Shown here: in pieces, positions 9,597-19,900 of the stretch
How positions within the stretch are numbered: the stretch's first letter is position 1
Layout: the number at the start of each line of letters is the position of its first letter
NCBI GenBank assembly: GCA_029168955.1
Contig: JAPDOI010000144.1
Location: forward strand, 558,001 to 622,000
Direction: 5' to 3'
DNA: 64,000 bases
From: Aplectana chamaeleonis
Lineage: Eukaryota; Nematoda; Chromadorea; Rhabditida; Cosmocercidae
Translations under genes and position numbers: made by a program
The notes under the pieces: model-generated
Databases searched by the model: none
The model's input: the letters and a program-made list of their open reading frames with translations, nothing else
What the model was told of the DNA's origin: nothing

Positions 9597-12388
9597 ATGC
9601 CGAGGTTCATGGAGAGTCGCACCTGGAGACTTATGCGAAACGTCCCAACTGAATACCATCGACTCGTCAAGGAAGTGTTGTCTCTGAGGCAAAAGATAGT
9701 CTCAGCCAGACAATCCGTCCACTTTCTCCGTCGTTGCCTGCAGAATCGTACCGTGCCGAACTTCATCACCCGAAAACGACTACGAGATCTATGCGGCAGC
9801 CGAGTCAACGATCGACAAATACTCCAAATCGAGCTGCGCATACTACGCATAGCACTTCGAGACAGAAGAGATCATTTGTTTTCTATGTTGAATAAGTGTA
9901 TGTGTAAGGAACTATATTGCGTTAAATATTTGGAGGGCCGTGTCTGGCAGAGAATAGTGGACGGATCAAAAACGATCTGTGACTCTATTCGGTCTTATGT
10001 AAAACAAACTTTACAAGCGAAGTTCGAGAGACTTTTGAGTACATCACGTGGCCGAGAGAGGGAGATTTCGAATGCCGTGTCTTCACGGAACCCTAGTGGT
10101 CACATAGTGAACGTTACAGGAACGGAGCTTATTTCTACTCAATCTCGAGTTACGGTATTAGGCGATTTTCAACTTTCCGATAACGCTCGTTCTATTCTGG
10201 AAATGGGTCCCAGTTTCTCACCATCTCAACCCATTTCTACTATCACCATGCGCAAAGTAATTTGTAGCCTTCACGGACTCCAAGACCGGCTGCGCTATAA
10301 AGCTAACATAGGCAATGCAATATTACCTGCGCCAATCAGAGTTCTACCCCAAATCCCCTTCCCCAACACTTTTTTCAAGCAACAAGACCCTAATCTAGGC
10401 TCTGATATCACTTTTCGCCTTTTCGCCGACGAGGTTTTCAAAGTTTTCGACCGCGCTCGCAAAGAAAGGATCTCGTCAAATCTTTCCCTCGCTCAGGCTT
10501 GTGGACTCAGAGAGATTCGGGAGTTGGTAGAGTCTAAGGCAATACGCCTTTCCGTCAGCGATAAGGGAGGGGATTTTGTCGTAATCCCTGACCAGCTGGA
10601 CAAGGCTATAACGGAGCAACATCTGCAGTATATCTCACTTTACCGTCCCTCCTCTGCCAAAGAATTTCAAGCACAGTATCGTAGACTCAACAGAGAGTGG
10701 ACTAGAGTGGGAAAATCAGCGGATTTGAATCCGTCTCTCATCACTCGCCTTAAAATAGACTCACCAACTTGCCCGGTTTTATACCTGCTCGTAAAGACCC
10801 ACAAGTTTCTAACGGGAGAAGATCTGGCTACTATATCCCCTAGCTCTATCAAGGTCAGACCCATCGTTAGCTGCGTGGGTGGTCCCACAGATAGAATTGC
10901 CTGGTTTATTACCAGCATTCTAAAACAATTTCTACCCCACATCCCGGCCCATCTTCCCAACACCCGCGCGTTCCTTGACCATCTCCGCACCATTCAACCC
11001 TCGAACCCTTGCATAATGGAGTCTTTCGATGCCACAGCCCTCTACACCAATGTCAGCAATGACCATGCTATGGAGGCCGTTTCGAGCTTCTTACCCAACA
11101 CCAAGGCTCCATTAGCATGTATGGGTTTTCAATTGAGCAGCTAATGACACTTCTAAAAGAGTGTCTTAAATGCAATATCTTCAGATGGTCAGGTCGATAC
11201 TTTAGTCAGGTCAGAGGGCTGGCCATGGGACAGCGCCTAGCTCCCACGCTCGCCATAGCATTTATGGGTAAAATCGAATCTCCGGTGCTAGCACGGCTCC
11301 CTATGCTATACTGTAGGTACATGAACGACTGCTTTGTCGTCTGCCCCACACAGGAGGAAATGGACCAGTGTTTTGAACTCCTCAATAATCAGTCGGAGAA
11401 CGTCAAATTTACCCGGGAAAAACCGGTGGTAAATTGGCTTCCTTTTCTAAATGTTCAAATAAAATTCTCTGGGGGCGTTTTTGCAACAAAATGGTATCGT
11501 AAACCTAGTAACAAAAATATAATTGTGCATTACCAATCGGCTCACCCATCACAGACAAAAAGGGCAATAGTTAAAAATATGTACCGAACAGCGAAATGCG
11601 TCTGCACCGGAGAAGAGGAACAAAAAGAATCTGTCCAAATGGCGCATGATATTGCAGTCTTGAATGGATATCCCACAGCTTTGGTCCGCCGTGGATCCAG
11701 GGACCCAGCCGCGCGCCGGGGGGAACAGGAAACAGCGATGGAGGGCAAAATACCCTTGAAAATGCCCTTCACAACTGATGAAGTGAGCACATCTTTGCGC
11801 AAATGCCTGAAAAAAGCTGGTCTGGAAAGCTCCGTCGCAATTGTCGACATACCCCCAAACAACCTTAGAAACCGTCTTATCCGAAACCGTCTATACGACC
11901 GTATTTGCACTACTCCCAATTGTGTGGTCTGCCCAGCTGGCAGGGAGGAGGATTGCACTGCGTGCGGTGTGGTCTACAGGATCTCGTGCCAGCTGTGCGG
12001 CGAGCAATATATTGGAGAAACATCGCGGCCGCTCTACGTTAGAGTCAAAGAGCACTTAGATGGCAAAGATAAGCTCCGGGTATCAACGGTTCTGGGGTGT
12101 CACCGTGTGAACGCGCACAATGGCGATAATTATCACGTCAAGGTCGAGATATTGGGGCGGGAAACCGATACCCATGCCAGAAATATCCCTGGAGGCATTT
12201 TGGATCCAGGCGAGCGACCCAAAAATCAATCGGAAGGGGGAATGCCTATATATAGCTGGAGAACTCAAGACCTACCTCAGACTCGCATTTTAACGTCGAG
12301 AGGCAGCGGTCTCGTCCTCTGCTCCGTTTTCCGCCAACCGTTCTATGGTGATGATCCATCTAGCGAGTTTCCTGCCAAGGTGCGGTAA
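9597..12388 (+). pseudogene. Penelope-like reverse transcriptase / GIY-YIG endonuclease, copy 2 (frameshifted, YMND)
   Basis: From the ATG at 9597 the frame is open, including where copy 1 has its stop. It then loses one T in the run at 11,080-11,082, which shifts it just after motif A (FDATALYTN). The remainder reads in the next frame to 12,388. Motif C is YMND rather than YIDD: codons 11,321-11,329 encode Met-Asn-Asp, so one of the two catalytic aspartates is lost. The endonuclease carries the same extra base at ~12,181-12,188 as copy 1, which puts LEAFWI out of frame. Three independent lesions make this copy unable to encode an active enzyme. Confidence 0.9.
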
Positions 12389-12499
12389 CTTCATAATTTT
12401 TCTGCTTTCTACTACGTTTTAGAAAAAATTTCTCTCGAATCTCAGTAAGGTTTAGCCGACATTTGGCCGGGTAAGCACATTTCTGATTTGTTCTTTCCA

Positions 12500-12539
12500 G
12501 GCTCTGAAGAAGGCGATCCCGGCGAAACGTACGTAAGCC
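12500..12539 (+). ncRNA. Degenerate hammerhead-like motif after copy 2
   Basis: Same arrangement as the other three, but the stem II 3' side reads CGGC instead of CGCC. This breaks one pair of GGCG/CGCC. CTGAAGA, GAAA and the AGCC/GGCT stem are intact. Confidence 0.5.
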
Positions 12540-12628
12540 AATAAACTGTATATCAACCTCTTGGTCCAGTTAAACAAACAATTACTACGGATTCACAATG
12601 CCGAGGTTCATGGAGAGTCGCACCTGGA

Positions 12629-12692
12629 ATCACAGAGTGGCTTCGCAAGGACGGGGACGTGCGGGGAGAGATGTGCATACGACCTCTGGTTG
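12629..12692. repeat. Right arm of the foldback element split by the Penelope-like cluster
   Basis: Its reverse complement (GGTCGTATGCACATCTC and onward) aligns with 5,757-5,810 on the other side of the retroelements. Confidence 0.6.
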
Positions 12693-13051
12693 TCACTGAT
12701 CGTAAATGGAGCACTTTCTAGAACTATGCCCTGCTTGACCAATGTTTCTTTCTGACTTTGTTTTATTTAATTTGAATTAAGCTGGATGAAACTTGAATTG
12801 GAAGCTGCTTGCAGGCAACAAAACAACAAACATCGTCTGAGAAGGGAATATTTGGAAACTTCTTTTAAAAATGTTCTAGATAAGTACTTTCATTTCGAAT
12901 GGTCAGGCTGACTGATAGTAGTTTCCTTGGGATCTCTTTCGTGCCAGCGGACAAGATACAATGGCGGTAGAGATGCAGGCACGACCACACAATCCCGTGA
13001 TCGCTGTCTGGCTCTGACCCACCTCGCGCCGATTTGAGAGTGTATGTTATA
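12693..13051. other. No feature recognised
   Basis: Unique-looking sequence downstream of the SCP/TAPS gene. No exon or repeat was identified. Confidence 0.4.
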
Positions 13052-13415
13052 CTTTGGTATTTGAGGGTATTTTTCGAATGAATGAATAATTAAAATACTG
13101 AATTTTCTAGATCTGCGCATGAATGATTATTTCGGATATGGATTTTTCTGGATTTTCGAATGAAGGAATTTTTCGAATATAGCTTTTTTCAACATATTCT
13201 CGTTTTCTGAACGAACCGAATATTCGGAAAAGTGAACATTTTAGTTTTACGAATTGACCGAAAATAAAAAAGAAAAACGAATATTTTGATTTTCCCAATG
13301 AACGTAATATTCGAAAAATCGAATATTCTGATTCTCCGAAGACACCGAGTATTGGAACATTCGAACATTCGAAAATTCGAATATTTATTCGGATATTATC
13401 TGATTCGGACCAAAG
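13052..13415. mobile_element. MITE with TA target site and GAATATTCG-word interior
   Basis: The ends CTTTGGT and ACCAAAG are inverted and flanked by TA on both sides (13050-13051 and 13416-13417). The interior is an array of CGAATATTCG/TTTTCGAAT words. TA duplication suggests a Tc1/mariner-type element; the inverted ends are short, so confidence is moderate. Confidence 0.5.
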
Positions 13416-13829
13416 TATGGTGCATATATGTATGTATAATTACTTGGGGACGAGATGCCATAGAACCCAACGCATTTAAAAAAAACAGTGATCTTGCCAT
13501 CGAAAATGTTTTTTGGCCAACGTTGTGAAAGTACACATGGTTGTGTCGACTTTCATACCACTTCACATATTCGTATCAGATCCAGAATTGAAGTTATATA
13601 GCCAATGTTAATGCTTTGTTTCAATCACTTTATTATTCGGCATTAGTTATCTATTAACGGTAGGATCGTTAACCGTAAAAATATAAAATTATTCTATAAT
13701 CTTCCTCTTCATCCTCATAAGAGGTTTTTGGGAGCGATCTATAATATTTCATGTCCGGCTACTTAGTTCCGTCAGTTTTGCCGATTAAGCACACTTGATA
13801 GCAGCAATAACAGATTCATTCGTTATGAT
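13416..13829. other. 3' flank of the SCP/TAPS gene
   Basis: Contains the probable 3' UTR and poly(A) signal of the CAP gene on the minus strand. No other feature was seen. Confidence 0.4.
13629..13634 (-). terminator. Candidate poly(A) signal AATAAA for the SCP/TAPS gene
   Basis: A minus-strand AATAAA lies about 195 nt beyond the stop codon. It is the first canonical hexamer I found downstream; whether it is used is inference. Confidence 0.4.
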
Positions 13830-13947
13830 CTAATAATCACAGTGTGGATTGAAGCATAGGCCGTCCGCTGTTTCACATTGCAAGCCACTTGGACAGTTAC
13901 TGCACGTCTCTCCCACCTCGTATACCGCCTGTCCAACTTCGTTTACT
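13830..13947 (-). CDS. SCP/TAPS last exon: Cys-rich hinge and stop
   Basis: The acceptor ATGCTTCAG precedes one base that completes a codon of the previous exon, then VNEVGQAVYEVGETCSN and six further cysteine-patterned residues up to CFNPHCDY and TAG. The pattern matches the C-terminal hinge region of nematode CAP proteins. Confidence 0.87.
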
Positions 13948-16900
13948 CTGAAGCATTATGATGAAGATTCCATCATGATGATTTCTTTTTTGACCTAAAG
14001 TATGTAGAAAATTCAACAGACTTGGATTCGTAAATACAAACTACAGCATAGGATTCGTCACAGGTGTGAATTCCACATCCGACAAGAGGCGCATCTGCCC
14101 ACGCCATCTGAAAAAACAAGTTCTTACTGATTTTCTCAACTACGAATCGACACAGACACAATGTGTCGATTGTGGTATCAGCTCGTCGGTGCACATTTCG
14201 CTGACACAATTCCAGTGCACAGTGCCTATGAGGCCGAATAGTCCCGCCGCTGAAAGGCGCGGCAGCATGCAATGGAGGAGTATCGATCATCCGGCGCAGC
14301 ACGATCAATTCTCCTCCATTGCATGCTGCCGCGCCTTTCAGCGACAAGACTTTATTCGGTCCCTATGATACATACACCGAGTTTGCGCCAGCATGCTGTT
14401 CATCGGCAGAATGGAATCACAACTGACACCAGGGCTGTGCGTAATTACGAATTACGATTTACGAATTACGGATTACAGGCGTTTTTGGCAGTTTTTTTAA
14501 CGATTTACGAAATTTCGGCCCAAAATCGTAACGAATCGTAACAAATCGTAACAAAACGTGAAAACGTGGTTGAAGAAGGAACAATGCAAATTTGCAGTCT
14601 TGTTCATAGACAAATTTAACACTCTTGATATTTGATTTTCTTTTTAAATTCAATTTCCTTAGCCTGACATTCCAAGTCGGGCGTAGTCAGCAGTGGGGTC
14701 GGTCATGGCGAAATATAATTGTTGATAACGAGATTTAGGTATGATCACACACTGACGGGCCCAAACATTATTAAGTTCCAACCTTTTATTGCTTCGAATG
14801 TGAGCCAGGTCTGTAAAGCCGAACATGAACACGTGAGACGCAGACCTTTGATGGAGCTACAGTTTATATCAGAGCGGAATTCGGGTCCGCAGTTCCAGAC
14901 AGCCGCTGCTGCAATGTGTAGTGCAAACATAATCATTCTTGGACCACGACCACGAGGCTCTAAACCGATTGATGTTCGTCCCACCACAACTGTCTTCAGC
15001 TCTCTGCAAGATGCAAAAGCACTCATCTGCAACTGCGGGCAGCAATTCCATCCCGAGATGGACAGTAAATGTGGGACTCAGCTCTAGAGACCTGGCTGGC
15101 TCATGGAACAAACAAAGATTGGAACCCAATAGACACTTCGTTGCAGAATTTCGCTTGGCTTCCAATACAACTTTCTCCGTCTTCAGCGGTGTAAAGGTAC
15201 AAGCAAGAAACTGGTGTTTCTTGGATTCAAATCTGCTGCAGAATCGGGAGAATATTTTTCTGACCAGAAAACAGTAATCGATAAAGAATTTTACGGGGAC
15301 TCCCAAAATTACCTTTGATAGATGTCTCCAGAAGCTACGAGAGGGAAAATGGTAATCTCAGAACTCGGTTTGAACCATTTGAAATAAAAATATGACAGCA
15401 GGGTCACCTAAGTACAATACCCGCGCTAAGTTTTTAAACACGGGGAGCATTTGCCAAACTTGGCAAAGAAGCGTCCGATGCATGTAACCTTTTTGAACGG
15501 AGGCGTTTTCTGATTCTCAAAGCGCTATCATGTTCACAGCTCAAACTCCCACATAATAATGTTGATTGTGGAGCGAAGCTCCCCAAAATCGCTTTGTTTT
15601 CGAGTAAAATTGTTTTTGCGGTCATTTCCCAAAACCATCGCGCGCGGCAAAGTGCGACGAAATTTCTAGTAGTAATCGCAGCAGTATTAGAGCAGCAACC
15701 TCTATGTTTCCTTCGTGAATTAGAGGGAAGTTGGGCTATTTAGAGATCTGTGCAAATTGAATCTTCGAAATTATCCATTTATCGGTCTCGGGCTTTCGCA
15801 ACAGAATCCGACTATTCAGAAAGCTCACGACAGTGTTTAATCAAGTATTTAGAAAGTTCAATACGCACAGATCTCGAGATTGCCACACTTTCATCTAATT
15901 AACGAAGAAAACATGGAGATTGCTTTCCTATTAACTGTACAATTACTACTCAAAGTTTCGCCGCACTTTGCCGCGCGCGACGTTTCTGTGAAACGACCGC
16001 AAAAACAATTTTACTCGAAAACGAAGCGATCTTCGGTTTTCAATGTACATTAGTATGTAGGAAATCCAGCTGTGAATATGATGGCGTTTCCAGATTTCAA
16101 AAACGTCTTTGTTCAAAAAAGTTACAAGCATCAGACGTTTTTTTGCCAAGTTTGGCAAATGCTCCCCGATTTTACAAAACTTAGCGCGGGCATTGTACGT
16201 TTTAAAAATAGTTTTCAAATCTTTGTTTTTCTCAAATTGAGAGATTCAGCAAATTCTAATGGCAAAATAAAAGAGTATCAAGAAATTGTTCATTTTTGAA
16301 TGAGATCTTTGGAGAAAACCTTTACTTTTTCGCATTCCAGAATTCTGAACAACCTTTACCCTTCAGACCACTGTCTCCATCCCAACAAACTTATGCTCAT
16401 AGGTGGGAACGCTCCATTCAGGGAAACGCTTCACAAACATAGAGGGCATACTCGATTTCTGCCTTCAAAAGTAGGTTTGTGGATGTACATATATCCCCTC
16501 TAGGGTGGCCACCTTGTCCAAGCATTCAAGGCATCTTACGCGCAGGAAACAATATATTATTTTTCATGTTTTTGTATAGCTTGGCCTCCTCAGTGAACGA
16601 AAATGTCAAAAAAGCTCCTGAAGAACTTCCATTTGTAAATAAAAACGGGTTTGAATACTCTGTAAGAATGAATCTAAACTTCCCGCCAAATTCATTTTCG
16701 AAGTTTTCTGCATTTAGAGGGGTCTAATCATTGCCATTCTGAAAATTTCCTTCATGCGGAATTTCTTCCATATTTTTTTTCCACATTATTTGATAGTCGG
16801 ATCAACATTCTATCGAAAAGTGCTAGATGATCGACCCAGAAGTGCTAGATGATCGACCCCACAGCAGTTTTCAGGTGGCCTAACTTCAAAGGCAGTGTTC

Positions 16901-19900
16901 ACAATAAAAATTCCTTCTATGTTTTTTTTGCCTATGTTCAGAACGATTCCATTCTGATTTCGAAGATGTCTCTGGAATTGTACAAGACCTCTAGAAACGG
17001 AGTAATGGCCCCTCAAAAGTTGAGCTGTGGAAGCATGGTGGACGAGTTGTCCGAGGCTTGTAACTTCCGTCTTTTGCAGCCAGTGTATGCGAGTTGACCT
17101 CAATAGAGAAGTTGACAATGAAGGGAAGAACGGGGCTTCGGATCAGGAACCATAGCTCATTCCACGATCTCGAATTTTCATTTGTCACGTCGAGGGCCGG
17201 AAAGGGGCCGGACTTGCCCAAAGCGGCGGGGTTTGCCCACTTTTCTAAGCCGTTTTGCGGCTCCTGGGTAGCTTTTCGTCAGGTTTCTTTGACGCTGTTC
17301 TGCTTCTGAGAGCCACGATAAGCTTTTGTCATGGAAAACTCGAGGATGAAGTTTATCGTGAACAGTGCCTTTAACGGGGCGCATTTCCAGAGCCTCAAAT
17401 CTGGTGGTTGTCAGCTAGCCCAATTTGTTTTATTGTACACAAAAATAATTGAAATTGATTAGCATCGCGCACGATGGCTTCAACAGATTGAGTCTAAAAC
17501 TATTGAACCGTTATTTTTTTTTCTCATCACAGTGTTGCCCTCCTTGGCTTCCATCGAACTTTGTTTGATAAAGCGATGATTCTCTACTTGATAAAGTTCA
17601 GAGTTTTCATTTTGACCACTAAAGTCGTGTCCATCCCACGTACCTATGTGTACAGAAAATTCATCGAAATACTGCTGAAAAAGATGTCATTTCGAAACTC
17701 AACTTTCAACCTCCTTCGATACGGAAATACTTCATCACTGGATTGCCAAGGTTCTTTAACATCGAATGAGGATTAGGCTGTGTGTGGGCTTATTGCTCAT
17801 TATCAGTTACGAATTACGAATTACGATTTACGAAATACGAGGAATTCGAGAAATTACGATTTACGAAATTCAAAAATGCAGTTACGCACAGCCCTGACTG
17901 ACACACCGATCCGTGTCGACTGCACATATACGCGAATGCTGAGAAAATTGCGATCCACTTCTTCGACTATGTACTCCGTCAAGACGAAGCTATAGAGTGT
18001 GGGAGAAATGACCAGAGACATTCCATTCCTAGCTCTCTCGCGCATGCATACTCTCGCGAAGATGACGTCTCCCAGATCGCAAAAGGACGCATGCGAAAGG
18101 AAGTTCCGCATCGAAATGCCTCCGTCAACTAATCCCAGATTTCTCATTTTCCGTGTATTCAAGCATTTTATACCTGCGGTATCCTGCTGAATTGTCGTTC
18201 GCGTCGTACCGAACTACTCAGCATTTCTGGCTCTTTGCTGATGTTTCCTTAGGCTGGAATCGACATACCTTAGTTGCCTGGGCGACTGGCTGAGACGAGG
18301 AAGTAAACTCTACATTTGCAGAGAATCCATGTTCCTTGATTTCTTTCCACCAGACTGCCATGGCCTGAATTCATGACTCAACCGCAATCACTGCTTTCAT
18401 ACACATATAATGCGAATCCTGTGTTTCGCTACGGCTGCGACCTCCGCTTGTATGGACGGTCGAAAAGTTACCCTTTATTTCCCTCAAATAGTCGGAGCAC
18501 TCTGGAGGAAAAAGTGGTTTTCAGGTGGCAGGCAGATGTTGTTGTATTTGTTGGCAACAGGCAGGTATTCGCCCATCGCAGCCAGACAATGGTGACATCG
18601 TCATCGGATCCTAGTGAGACTTTGCGTTCCCATTGGAGGTTGGCGCGAACTCGGTGCACCTATGTTATAGCATTCGACACCGAGTTTGCGCCCTCCTTCA
18701 ATAGTGAGGACAAAGTCTCATTAGGATCCATGCCGGCCTTACACCAACCGATTCCTGTGGTCCAGCTGCGTTAGGTAGATGCGTATCTGTTACAGAAAAA
18801 AGAGTAGGATCCCTTCTGGTTTTGATTAAGAAGACTGTGTCACAACTTCTTACAGTATATCTGCCAGTGAGATCCTAATATATATGTTCAGAAACTTGAA
18901 CGTCTGGAATGACTTAACACCTTCAATTTATTAGTCTGAGTAATTGTTTTCGTTTTTTTCTGCTGCCGGAGGCTCTTTCAAAATAAGGAGCCTTCAATAC
19001 ACACGCTTGAATGTGAGGTTCTCTCGGAATAAGGAATCGTCCTCATTGATTGACCTGAAACCATCGTGGCGCTTCTGATCATCGTAATAGTTTATTTACC
19101 CAGAACCCACCTCCCAGGCTCCTGAGAGCCGTGTTCACGTGTATGTAATGTCATGAATATGAAACCTCGAAGTTTCTTATTTCATCAACTATCTCCCCTT
19201 AGTCCAAACATTGAATTAACGAAAAACCAAATTTGGTTTTCGCTGCCTTTAAAGGTACACAACACCCAGAGAATTATTTTTCAGATTTCATGCTGGTCTT
19301 GGAAAAAGTCACACGCTGATCACAGTGGTGCCCCTAAAATCGTTCAAGACCTCCTATGTACAAAGCTATGGCTCCTTAAGGATACCTATACTTTGAGAGT
19401 GAAATACTGGTGGACAAGTTGTCTCACGCCTGTATTTCTCTTCATTCGCAATCGTTGCGAGAGAGTGAGCCAGGATAAGGAGACAGTCCGGCAATGAACT
19501 AAAGAAAGACGACTTGTTGAAGCTTCATCCATCTATCTATGTAACAGCTATCGAATTGGGAAATCTGGTAGGGATGTGGCCCGTGGTGGTGAGCGAAGGA
19601 GGTCGGGCCCGTGGCGGTCGTTTACATCTTGCTTATTTGGAGAAATCGAGATTTCGCACTTGGCACGTGCTATATGGGAGGGGTTTACTACACAATCAAA
19701 CAAAAAAATCATAACTGAGGATGTACTGTGCCTTTGAAGACACAGAACACCATGTAAATGTCTTTAAATTTTTTTCGCTTATCTCAAAGGCGATCCCACG
19801 CTGATTCTAATGATATCTTTGAAAACTTACAGGATCTTTTAGTAATGTATCTGAAGTCACTCAAATCTTGCCTAAAATTGAGTGGCGCAAGCATGGTGGA

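Larger units (their letters stand above)
9597..12628 (+). mobile_element. Penelope-like retroelement, copy 2, with 3' pseudo-LTR
   Basis: It starts at an ATG directly after the pseudo-LTR shared with copy 3. It carries the full coding region, a 3' UTR and pseudo-LTR (about 12,389-12,596), then the first ~33 bp of another coding start (CCGAGGTTCATGGAGAGTCG) before breaking off into host sequence at ~12,629. Ending shortly after a second start is what tandem template switching or run-on would leave. Confidence 0.9.
14430..17896. mobile_element. hAT-type non-autonomous element (3.47 kb) with 8-bp target duplication
   Basis: The ends are CAGGGCTGTGCGTAA and its exact inverse TTACGCACAGCCCTG. They are flanked by the perfect direct repeat ACTGACAC at 14,422-14,429 and 17,897-17,904. 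An 8-bp duplication with CAGGG ends is the hAT signature. Subterminal regions at both ends are packed with CGATTTACGAATTACG-like words, as in hAT transposase-binding arrays. No transposase frame is present. The interior contains a foldback element and a TTTAAA-target element. It is inserted in the SCP/TAPS intron between the WWKE exon and the CAP1 exon. Confidence 0.88.
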
